Shown piece after piece: positions 16,872 through 24,046 of a stretch of 64,000 nucleotides of DNA. A model generated the notes under the pieces. It made no database searches, was not told where the DNA came from, and worked only from the letters and a program-made list of their open reading frames with translations. Numbering within the stretch: the first letter of the stretch is position 1; every line of letters begins with the position of its first letter. A program made the translations under genes and the position numbers. This DNA is from Cohnella panacarvi Gsoil 349 (lineage in GTDB: Bacteria > Bacillota > Bacilli > Paenibacillales > Paenibacillaceae), in contig NZ_KI911563.1 of the NCBI RefSeq assembly GCF_000515335.1, positions 2,714,189 through 2,778,188 on the forward strand, in the 5' to 3' direction.

Positions 16872-17453
16872 ATGAAGAAGAAATTAATAGCTTTCGCTTC
16901 ATTGCTTTCAATATTTGTAGTAGCTATTGCTTGTTACTACAGCTTAAACGACAGCAACGAGAAAGTATCAATCATTCACGGCGACTTCGCTATGGATGTC
17001 ACGAAAAAAAATGAGGTTGTGGGTAACTCAGAAAATGTGTTTGTTGCAAAGGTAATCGAACAAGTAGGAAATGGAAATCCCTATAAAGGAGATCGTCCTT
17101 ATTCACAATTTAAAGTAGAGATAATCAAAAATATTAAGGGTACATTAAAAAAGGATGTAATAGTAAACCAATCAATCGGTTACATCACGAATTCCGAGGG
17201 CGAACAAGAATTTATTAAGTATGAAGATCAGGAACTTCTTGCGCCAGGGAAAATCTACTTGTTTGCTACTATGCATGACGAAAGAATCGGTTGGCATAAT
17301 ACAGTTCCTGTATATGGTGAAGTAAAAATAAGTGAAGCAACGATGACCGAGGTAATAAAAGAATACACCGTTGCGCTCAAAAACCAAACTACATCGGATT
17401 TGGTGAAGAGACACAAGGAAAAAGATTTTGTAAACGGTTATCATCAAAACTGA
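16872..17453 (+). CDS. Membrane-anchored or secreted protein of unknown function
   Basis: 193 residues with an N-terminal hydrophobic segment (LIAFASLLSIFVVAIACYYS) that acts as a signal or anchor. The mature part is a single beta-rich domain (VFVAKVIEQVGN, YSQFKVEIIKNIKGTL, LLAPGKIYLFATMH), a pattern common in small Firmicute exoproteins of unknown role. ATG 16872 is preferred over the TTG one codon earlier, with AAGGG eight bases upstream. It is AT-rich compared with its flanks and adjoins the metallopeptidase remnant. Confidence 0.6.
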   Translation: MKKKLIAFASLLSIFVVAIACYYSLNDSNEKVSIIHGDFAMDVTKKNEVVGNSENVFVAKVIEQVGNGNPYKGDRPYSQFKVEIIKNIKGTLKKDVIVNQSIGYITNSEGEQEFIKYEDQELLAPGKIYLFATMHDERIGWHNTVPVYGEVKISEATMTEVIKEYTVALKNQTTSDLVKRHKEKDFVNGYHQN

Positions 17454-17500
17454 TTCGATCACCAACCTTTCGGCATCATTGATATCGTGACGCAAATGGA

Positions 17501-17548
17501 AAGTGACTGGATTGATCGCTATACACGATCAGTCCAGTCACTTCTTTT
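17501..17548 (+). terminator. Terminator
   Basis: GTGACTGGA, nested CTGATCG-type pairing, and TCCAGTCAC followed by TTCTTTT; a long stem behind the 193-residue gene. Confidence 0.85.
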
Positions 17549-17590
17549 GGCTTTAATGGTCTCCTCAAAGAAATGAACTGTAAACTGCTA

Positions 17591-19318
17591 TTAAACAGAA
17601 ACCGCGCTCCCGAACTGCGCCGCGTTAAGCCGCGCATACGTGCCGCCCTTGGCGATGAGCGCTTCGTGCGTGCCGTCCTCCTCGATGCCTTCCTCGGTGA
17701 CGACGATGATGCGGTCGGCGTGGCGAATCGTCGCCAAGCGGTGCGCGATGATGAGCGTCGTCCGGTTATGCGACAGCTCCTCGAGCGCCTGCTGAATCTG
17801 CTGCTCCGTCTCGGTGTCGAGCGCCGATGTCGCTTCGTCCAGGATGAGGATCGGCGGGTTCTTCAGGAAAATCCGCGCGATCGACAGCCGTTGCCGCTGC
17901 CCGCCGGACAGCTTGAGGCCGCGTTCGCCGATGAACGTGTCGAGCCCTTCCGGCAACGCCTTCAACATCTGCTCGAGATTCGCTTTGCGCGCCGCTTCCC
18001 AAATTTCCTCTTCGGTCGCACCGAGGCGTCCGTAGGCGATATTTTCGCGGATCGTTCCGTTGAACAAGAATACGTCCTGCTGCACGATGCCGATCTGGCC
18101 GCGCAGCGACTGCTGCGTCATGCCGCGAATGTCCATGCCGTCGATCGTGACCGCGCCTTCGTCGATCTCGTAGAATCGCGGAATCAAGCTGCACAGCGTC
18201 GACTTGCCCGCTCCCGAAGGGCCGACCAGCGCCACCGTCTCGCCCGCGCGAATCCGCAAATCGATGTTCTTCAGCACATGCGCGTGGTTCTCGTACCCGA
18301 ACGTCACGTTCTCGAACGCGATGTCCCCTCTGAGGCGCTCCACTTCCACCGCATCCGGCGCGTCCTTCACGTCAGGCACCGTATCCATCAGCTCGCAGTA
18401 CCGTTTAAAGCCCGCCATCCCTTTCGGATACAGCTCCAAGAGCGCGTTGATTTTCTCGATCGGCTTCATGAAGATATTCACGTACAGCAGGAACCCGACC
18501 AGCTCGCCCGGCGTCAGCCGGTTTTGGTACGTGTACCACGCGCCGAACACGAGCACAATGATCTGAATGAGCCGTGTCAACATATAGATGCTTGCCGACG
18601 TATAGGAGATCGTCAGGTACGAACTCAGCTTCGCGAGGCGGAATCCCCGGTTATTCTCCGTAAAACGCTCCATCTCGAACTTCTCGTTGCTGAACGACTT
18701 CACGACGCGGATGCCTTGGACGCTGTCTTCGACGCGCGCGTTCACTTCGGCGATCTGCTCGAACATCTTGGTCGCCGCTTTGTTCAGCTTCTGGTTGAAG
18801 TAGACGATAATCCAGGCGAGCAACGGAACCGCGACGAACGTAATGAGCGCCAGCTCCCAGTTCACCATGAACATGATGCCGAATACGCCCGCGAGCGTCA
18901 TGAGCGCGATGAACAAATCCTCGGGACCATGGTGCGCCATCTCGCCGAGATCGAATAAATCGTTCGTCATCCGGCTCATGATCTGCCCCGTCTTCGTGTT
19001 GTCGAAGAACCGGAACGACAGCTTCTGCACGTGCTCGTACAGTTTGCGCCGCATGTCGGTCTCGATGTTGATCCCGAGCATATGCCCCCAATAGTTAACG
19101 ATAAATTGCAAACCCATGCTGAGCAGGTACATCGCGAGCAGCGTCGCGCATACCCACGTGATCTTCCCCCAATTTTCCGTAGGAAGCAGCGTATCGATCA
19201 TCCACTGAACGCCCATCGGGAACGCGAGCTCCAGCAAGGCGACCGCGATCGCGCAGCTAAAGTCGAGCATGAACAGCTTGCGGTAAGGCTTGTAGAGTAC
19301 TAAAAAGCGACGCATCAT
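17591..19318 (-). CDS. ABC exporter, fused membrane and ATPase domains
   Basis: A half-transporter of 575 residues. Six membrane segments span roughly residues 15-310. The ATPase domain has Walker A GPSGAGKS (about 365), signature LSGGQRQR (about 472) and Walker B ILILDEATSALD (about 495), with the switch His in IIAHRLATIR. It belongs to the MdlB/LmrA-like lipid or multidrug exporters and probably homodimerises. ATG 19318 is chosen, because GAGGTG lies nine bases upstream, over the GTG at 19330, which would overlap that site. The substrate is unknown. A monocistronic gene convergent with the secreted-protein gene. Confidence 0.93.
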   Translation of the reverse strand: MMRRFLVLYKPYRKLFMLDFSCAIAVALLELAFPMGVQWMIDTLLPTENWGKITWVCATLLAMYLLSMGLQFIVNYWGHMLGINIETDMRRKLYEHVQKLSFRFFDNTKTGQIMSRMTNDLFDLGEMAHHGPEDLFIALMTLAGVFGIMFMVNWELALITFVAVPLLAWIIVYFNQKLNKAATKMFEQIAEVNARVEDSVQGIRVVKSFSNEKFEMERFTENNRGFRLAKLSSYLTISYTSASIYMLTRLIQIIVLVFGAWYTYQNRLTPGELVGFLLYVNIFMKPIEKINALLELYPKGMAGFKRYCELMDTVPDVKDAPDAVEVERLRGDIAFENVTFGYENHAHVLKNIDLRIRAGETVALVGPSGAGKSTLCSLIPRFYEIDEGAVTIDGMDIRGMTQQSLRGQIGIVQQDVFLFNGTIRENIAYGRLGATEEEIWEAARKANLEQMLKALPEGLDTFIGERGLKLSGGQRQRLSIARIFLKNPPILILDEATSALDTETEQQIQQALEELSHNRTTLIIAHRLATIRHADRIIVVTEEGIEEDGTHEALIAKGGTYARLNAAQFGSAVSV

Positions 19319-19350
19319 TCCGAAAAACACCTCGACTTACTTGCGATATT

Positions 19351-19638
19351 CTAAGTATCGTAAGCCTTTGCGGCTTCGATGTCTAGTAGGGTGAGCCCGC
19401 CGGAGTGCCAGGTCGTCAGTCTCAGCGTCACTTTGCGATAGTCGACGGAGATGAACGGATGGTGCACCTGTGCCTCGGCGATGCTCGCCACCTTGTTCAC
19501 GAACGCGATCGCCTCCGGAAAAGAGGGGAACATGTACTTTTTCGCGATCGTGCGGCCGTCCTCTTCCAGCTTCCAGCCTTGGAGCTCGCCAAGACGGGCT
19601 TGCAGTTCCTGTTCGTGTAGTAATTCGTGCTTGGGCAT
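19351..19638 (-). CDS. phhB: Pterin-4a-carbinolamine dehydratase
   Basis: 95 residues, the usual family length. The family signature is present: EAQVHHPFISVDYRKVTLRL followed by TTWHSGGLT, with the paired histidines that bind the pterin. The enzyme dehydrates 4a-hydroxytetrahydrobiopterin and recycles the pterin cofactor; many bacterial copies occur without a linked aromatic hydroxylase, as here. The ribosome binding site AAAGGAGG lies 12 bases before ATG 19638. Confidence 0.9.
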   Translation of the reverse strand: MPKHELLHEQELQARLGELQGWKLEEDGRTIAKKYMFPSFPEAIAFVNKVASIAEAQVHHPFISVDYRKVTLRLTTWHSGGLTLLDIEAAKAYDT

Positions 19639-19720
19639 GCGTAGGGAATGCCTCCTTTATATGCGATCCGTTGCTCGCACTCGCGTTCCGTTAATAATAG
19701 AATAGCACGCGTACGCCGCT

Positions 19721-19919
19721 CAGGCCCGTTATTGTCGCTCTCTGCGACAATCTGGGGGCGCATGCGCCGATCCGACTCGTTATTGTCGCTCTCTGCGACA
19801 ATCTGGGGGCGCATGTGCCGTTCTGGCCCGTTATTGTCGCTCTCTGCGACAATCTGGCGGCGCATGTGCCGTTCAGGCCCGTTATTGTCGCTCTGCGACA
19901 ATCTGGGGGCGCATGCGCA
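19721..19919. repeat. Tandem repeat array A: four 51-bp units
   Basis: Four direct repeats with exact 51-bp spacing (ATTGTCGC at 19731, 19782, 19833 and 19884). Each contains the hairpin ATTGTCGC-TCTCT-GCGACAAT (shortened to TCT in the last unit) and the segment CTGGGGGCGCATG. It lies between phhB and the B12 operon terminator. The 51-bp period keeps several frames open, but no start signals exist, so it is not coding. Confidence 0.9.
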
Positions 19920-19948
19920 AATAACCGCACCCCCTAGAGGGTGCGGTT
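19919..19948 (-). terminator. Terminator of the B12-uptake operon
   Basis: AACCGCACCC and GGGTGCGGTT pair perfectly around CCTAGA. On the minus strand TTATTTG follows. It overlaps the last gene's stop codon. Confidence 0.85.
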
Positions 19949-20664
19949 TACTCGGCAGTCGCGGCGACCCGCTCCAGCGCCCCGTATTTACGCCGGTAGC
20001 GCTCCAATAGCCGTATCCACGAAGGCGCGAACGCCGTCAGGAAGAACACGTTGGCCACCGCGTGAATCGAATCGAACGGCAAGCCGAGCGCGTACTTGGC
20101 AACGACCGCGTTCCACGATTGCGTCTGCATCCATTGGTCGAGCGCGAGCGTCAAATTCATGATCCATCCGAAAATAAAGCCCCACGCAAGCCCGAACAAA
20201 GCGAGCGGAACCCGTCGTCTGCGCCATTCGCTGCGGTGCGCGAACAGTCCGGCCGTGTAACCGGCCAATCCCCAAGCGAACATCTGCCACGGGGTCCACG
20301 GCCCTTGGCCGAGGAAGAAATTCGATACGAGTCCAGCCGTCGCGCCGACCATCCAGCCCGCTTCCGCGCCGAACACGACGCCCGAGACGATGACGACGAA
20401 CGTTACCGGCGTAAAGCCGGGGAGCAGCGGGGCGAACGGGATGCGGCTCACCGTCGCGACCACCGCCATAACGACGATCAGCATGAGCTCGCGGGCTTTG
20501 CGCTCGCGCCGCTCGAAACGCAGCGCGAACGGGATCATCGACAGCAGCACCAGCACGAGGCCGATGAGCAGCGAGTTGCCCCGCTCCAGCGCGACGTAAG
20601 CAAGCGCGACGTAGGCTGCGGCTATAGGCGCGATAAGCCATTTGGCGGATAGGTTCCTATTCAT
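19948..20664 (-). CDS. ECF transporter substrate-binding S component, probably cobalamin
   Basis: 238 residues with about six membrane segments. The second segment region carries ELMLIVVMAVVATVSRIPFAP, and later GVVFGAEAGWMVGATAGLVSNFFLGQGPW; this glycine/asparagine-rich block is typical of ECF S subunits. The start ATG 20664 overlaps the TGA of the ATPase gene (ATGA). S components bind the vitamin and topple in the membrane with the T-A-A' module. The ligand is inferred as a corrinoid because the operon sits behind a cobalamin riboswitch and encodes transcobalamin-like proteins. It is not a recognisable CbiM/BtuC homologue. Confidence 0.8.
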   Translation of the reverse strand: MNRNLSAKWLIAPIAAAYVALAYVALERGNSLLIGLVLVLLSMIPFALRFERRERKARELMLIVVMAVVATVSRIPFAPLLPGFTPVTFVVIVSGVVFGAEAGWMVGATAGLVSNFFLGQGPWTPWQMFAWGLAGYTAGLFAHRSEWRRRRVPLALFGLAWGFIFGWIMNLTLALDQWMQTQSWNAVVAKYALGLPFDSIHAVANVFFLTAFAPSWIRLLERYRRKYGALERVAATAE

Positions 20665-22466
20665 CGCGGCGTCACCTCCGCTGCTTGGCGTGTTGTTCCG
20701 TTGCCTGCGATTAGCCGATGGATCGGGGGCGCGTAGAACACGTTGCCTTGGAAGAATGGTTCGGGCTCGCCGTCCGCGACGATCTCCCCGTGGAACAGCA
20801 GCGCGCAACGGTTCGCGTAGGCCGCGGCGAATTCCACGTCGTGCGTCGCCATGAGCAGCGTCGTGCCTTGGCGGTGGATGTCGGCGAGATGGGCGCCGAG
20901 AGCGGCCTTCAGATACGGGTCGAGCCCTTTCGTCGGCTCATCGAGCAATAGCAACTGCGGCTGGCCGAGCAACGTCATCGCGAGCGCGCCCAGTTGCTGC
21001 TCGCCGCCGCTCAGATCGTGCGGATGACGTCGCAGCAGCTCAGCCAAGCCGAAGCGGCCGGCAATGTCGCGCGCGGCTTGGTCCGCATTCGCTGCCCCGG
21101 CGCGTGCTGCCGCCGCCGTCAGGTCGGCGAGCAGCGTCTCGTGCGCGTAGTGCAGCAGCGGGTTCTGGGCCAAGTAGCCGATGGCGGCGAACCTGGCCCT
21201 CGGTTTGAGACGGGCGAGCGGCGCGCCCTCGAGGCGGACGCTGCCCCGCAGCGGGTCGCGCAGCCCCGCGAGCAGCTGAAGCAGCGTCGACTTGCCGCTG
21301 CCGTTGCCGCCGAACAGCGCGACCCAGTCGCCGCGCTCGATACGCCAATCCAATCCCCGCAGCACGGCGGGGGATTTCTTGTCATAGGCGAAGAACAGCT
21401 CGTCGGCCCGGAGTATAGGAGGTGTCCCGGCAGCCTTATGGCCATTATCCCCTTTGGTCAGGGGAATTTCCGCATGCTGCCATTGATCGCTATCCCCTTT
21501 GCTCAGGAGAATTTCCGTGCTCTGCCATTGATCGCTATCCCCTCTGGTCAGGGGAACTCCCGCACGTTGTCGTTGACCGCTATCCCCTCCGCTCAGGTGC
21601 GTGACAGAAGAGGCCGAAGCCCGCACGCTTGCTTGCTCCGACACAATCCACGCCCGCGCCTCCTTCACCGTCAGTGGCGGCCGACCTAACTCGCCTGCAT
21701 TATGCTCCAGCGCCCAGCGAGTAACCGACGGAAGCCAAGCGTCCCAATGCTCGTCTCGTCGCCGCCACGCTTCGCGCGCGAATGTCCGCGAATCGCCGTT
21801 GTAGACGATTCTTCCTCGCTCCATGCGGACAACGCGGTCCGCAATCGGAAGCAGATCGTCGACGCGATGCTCGCTCATGATAACCGTGATGCCCCACTCG
21901 TCGTTCAGCCGCTTGATCATCCCCAGCAGCTCCCGTGCCGCTAACGGATCCAATTGCGCGAGCGGCTCGTCGAGCAGTAGCACCCGCGGCTGCAGCATGA
22001 TCGCCGCCGCCAAGTTCACAAGCTGCTTCTGCCCGCCGGACAGCTCATCCGTGCGCCTCCCGAGCAACGGCTCCAAGCCGAAGAAGCCCGACATCTCCGC
22101 GAGCCGCCGGCGCATCGCGTCGCGCGGCAAGCCGAAATTCTCCATGCCGAACGCCAGCTCATGCTCGACCGTATCCACGACGAGCTGATTGTCCGGATGC
22201 TGCATAACCAGCCCGACCTGCGCGGCCAGCTCCCGAGCAGGCCAGTCTTGCAGCGGCACGCCGCCGAGCGCGATCGCGCCGCTAACCCGACCGCCCGGCG
22301 ATACCTCCCGCTTCAACAGCCGCAGCAACGTCGATTTCCCGCTGCCGGACGGTCCGCACAGCACGACGAATTCGCCGGGTTCGACCGCCAGCGAGACGGC
22401 GGAGATCGCCGGGCTAGCGGCATCCGGATAGGCGAAAGTCAATTGTTCGAGGCTAAGATGCGCCAT
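20661..22466 (-). CDS. ecfA: ECF transporter ATPase, two ATPase domains fused
   Basis: 601 residues. Domain 1: Walker A GPSGSGKS (38-45), signature LSGGQ (142-146), Walker B LLLDEP (163-168). Domain 2: GGNGSGKS (386-393), LSGGE (485-489), LLLLDEP (505-511). In most ECF systems these are two proteins, EcfA and EcfA'; here one chain carries both. The linker (about 293-340) is built of three to four 15-residue repeats such as GDSDQWQSTEILLSK, encoded by a 45-bp tandem repeat. ATG 22466, with GGAGGG ten bases upstream, overlaps the ecfT end by 28 bp. It powers vitamin uptake through EcfT and the S component. Confidence 0.9.
   Translation of the reverse strand: MAHLSLEQLTFAYPDAASPAISAVSLAVEPGEFVVLCGPSGSGKSTLLRLLKREVSPGGRVSGAIALGGVPLQDWPARELAAQVGLVMQHPDNQLVVDTVEHELAFGMENFGLPRDAMRRRLAEMSGFFGLEPLLGRRTDELSGGQKQLVNLAAAIMLQPRVLLLDEPLAQLDPLAARELLGMIKRLNDEWGITVIMSEHRVDDLLPIADRVVRMERGRIVYNGDSRTFAREAWRRRDEHWDAWLPSVTRWALEHNAGELGRPPLTVKEARAWIVSEQASVRASASSVTHLSGGDSGQRQRAGVPLTRGDSDQWQSTEILLSKGDSDQWQHAEIPLTKGDNGHKAAGTPPILRADELFFAYDKKSPAVLRGLDWRIERGDWVALFGGNGSGKSTLLQLLAGLRDPLRGSVRLEGAPLARLKPRARFAAIGYLAQNPLLHYAHETLLADLTAAAARAGAANADQAARDIAGRFGLAELLRRHPHDLSGGEQQLGALAMTLLGQPQLLLLDEPTKGLDPYLKAALGAHLADIHRQGTTLLMATHDVEFAAAYANRCALLFHGEIVADGEPEPFFQGNVFYAPPIHRLIAGNGTTRQAAEVTPR
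21443..21603. repeat. Tandem repeat array B: 45-bp units inside the ecfA linker
   Basis: About four imperfect 45-bp direct repeats (TATCCCC at 21446, 21491, 21536 and 21581), each with CCCC/GGGG arms. The period is divisible by three and the array stays in frame with the ATPase, adding a 15-residue repeat between its two domains. Confidence 0.85.
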
Positions 22467-23332
22467 GCTCTGCGATCCCTCCATTCCAAGCCTAGCGGCA
22501 TAATAAGAAATCCAATATAGCCAACCATTGCCGCGACGTCTCCCGCCGACAACCGGAAGCTGCCTAGCCGAGGATAAATGTCCATGATCCCGTGGCCGCC
22601 GCCCCACGCCGCGACGACTCCGGCCGCGCAGAAGAGCAATCCGCCCAGCGTCCAGCCGTCCCGCGCCCGGAACCGGTAGCCAAAGTACGAGCTCCGCGTT
22701 CCCGTTCCGTACCCTCTTGCCTGCATCGAATCGGCCGTCTGAAGCGCATCCTCCAGCGCCCACGCCAGCAGCGTGACTACGATTCTCGCACCGTTCCTGG
22801 CCCGAACCGCCAATGGGCCTTCCGTAACCGTCACGCCCCGCGTTCTCTGAACGAGCATCAACTCTCCCATCCTTCGGCGAAGCCGAGGTACCAAACCGAT
22901 GGCCATCATGGCGACGAGCGCAACCTTGGGAGATACCCTGGCGAACAGGAACAGGAACTTCTGCTCCGTCATGACCAAACGGTAGGAGACGAACAGCGTT
23001 AACACGAACACAATCGACATCGCGAGCGTCACCCCGTAGACGACCGATTCCAGCGTCAACGGCATATCCCCCCAATAGGCGATAACCGTCCGGCCCCTGT
23101 GAGACAGAATCGGATTCGTCACCAGGATCAGGATGAATCCGGCGACCATCGGGATGCTCCACTTGCGCCACTCCCGCCCCCCGTCCAGATGAACGTTCAC
23201 GAGGATAGCCGCCAGCCAAGCCGCAGCGAGCAATACCGGGTGAAACAGCAACATGCCGAAGGTTATCCCCCCGGCATAGTAGACGAACACGACGGTCGGA
23301 TGCAGCGACCGGAAGCCGAAGCCTTCGCTCAT
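22439..23332 (-). CDS. ecfT: ECF transporter transmembrane T component
   Basis: 297 residues with several membrane segments and the CbiQ/EcfT-type coupling helices. The motif MMAIGLVPRLRRRMGELMLVQRTRG, split here as two basic helices, corresponds to the A-R-G coupling region, and AWALEDALQTADSMQARGYG carries the second ARG-type motif. It couples ATP hydrolysis by the fused EcfA to the S component. It starts inside the upstream lipoprotein stop (ATGA at 23332-23329) and overlaps the ATPase start. Confidence 0.9.
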   Translation of the reverse strand: MSEGFGFRSLHPTVVFVYYAGGITFGMLLFHPVLLAAAWLAAILVNVHLDGGREWRKWSIPMVAGFILILVTNPILSHRGRTVIAYWGDMPLTLESVVYGVTLAMSIVFVLTLFVSYRLVMTEQKFLFLFARVSPKVALVAMMAIGLVPRLRRRMGELMLVQRTRGVTVTEGPLAVRARNGARIVVTLLAWALEDALQTADSMQARGYGTGTRSSYFGYRFRARDGWTLGGLLFCAAGVVAAWGGGHGIMDIYPRLGSFRLSAGDVAAMVGYIGFLIMPLGLEWRDRRAWRILASNN

Positions 23333-24003
23333 GGCGCAGACTCCTCTCCGGATGCGGCAAGCTCGTCGCTATTCACATAGATCCACTCGAGCCGATCTCC
23401 CGGCTCCAGCTCGTACACGCCCGCCCCTAGATCAGACACGACGCCGTTCACCCTGAACTTCCACCCGCTGGTCGGACCGTTGTCGAACTCGTACAGCCCG
23501 TCGATTCCTTCTATATAAGTGAACGCGCCGCTGCCCCGAATTTCGTAGGCCAGCCGGTGCGCTTTAGCTACCCGCTTCAGCACGGAGGCCGCGGTATCCC
23601 CGTCCTTCAGGTCCACCTGCTCGTTATCGACGATCGTACCCCATTCCTCATTCCCCATGATGGAAAATACAACTCTCTGCGCAACAGGCTCCGAAGGTTC
23701 CGCCGATGCCTCGACTTCCGGCTTTTCCTCGCCCGTGGCTGCCCGTCCTGAGCTTGGCGCAGCGGCGCTCGCGCTAGGCGCAGGCGATGCCTCTACTTCC
23801 GGTGTCTCCGCAGCGGCGGAGGAAGAAGCGACCGGCGATGCCGACGGAACGGCAGTCGCGGCGTCCGGAGCCGACGGCTTCGGCGATGCCGAGGCAGCGG
23901 CCGGGGGCGATGACGGACTTACGTCGTTGCCGTTAACGCCCGAACATCCCGCAAGAACGAACAATGCGATTACAATAGCCGCTAAACCGCGCAACGCTTT
24001 CAT
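23329..24003 (-). CDS. Lipoprotein with transcobalamin-like C-terminal domain (DUF4430)
   Basis: 224 residues. The lipobox LAGC ends at Cys20, so it is membrane-anchored. A Ser/Pro/Ala-rich linker (21-110) leads to one DUF4430 domain (about 115-215; VDLKDGDTAASVLKRVAKAH, then GPTSGWKFRVNG, then LEPGDRLEWIYV). DUF4430 is homologous to the C-terminal beta domain of vertebrate transcobalamin and intrinsic factor. Its place between the SLH protein and EcfT suggests that it hands a corrinoid from the wall to the ECF transporter. Ribosome binding site AAAGGAGGGG before ATG 24003. Confidence 0.85.
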   Translation of the reverse strand: MKALRGLAAIVIALFVLAGCSGVNGNDVSPSSPPAAASASPKPSAPDAATAVPSASPVASSSAAAETPEVEASPAPSASAAAPSSGRAATGEEKPEVEASAEPSEPVAQRVVFSIMGNEEWGTIVDNEQVDLKDGDTAASVLKRVAKAHRLAYEIRGSGAFTYIEGIDGLYEFDNGPTSGWKFRVNGVVSDLGAGVYELEPGDRLEWIYVNSDELAASGEESAP

Positions 24004-24046
24004 CGCTTCCCCTCCTTTCTTTCATCCTACTCTATGTTTAAGCCTT

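Noticed and set aside
17573..18958. 461-codon plus-strand frame opposite the ABC exporter
   Set aside because: It is the shadow of a GC-rich gene; it is Arg/His-rich, has no ribosome binding site, and the minus-strand ABC protein has all expected motifs.
22467..23360. N-terminal extension of the ECF ATPase frame
   Set aside because: It overlaps ecfT in another phase and is Arg/Gly-rich; ATG 22466 with GGAGGG gives the family-typical start.
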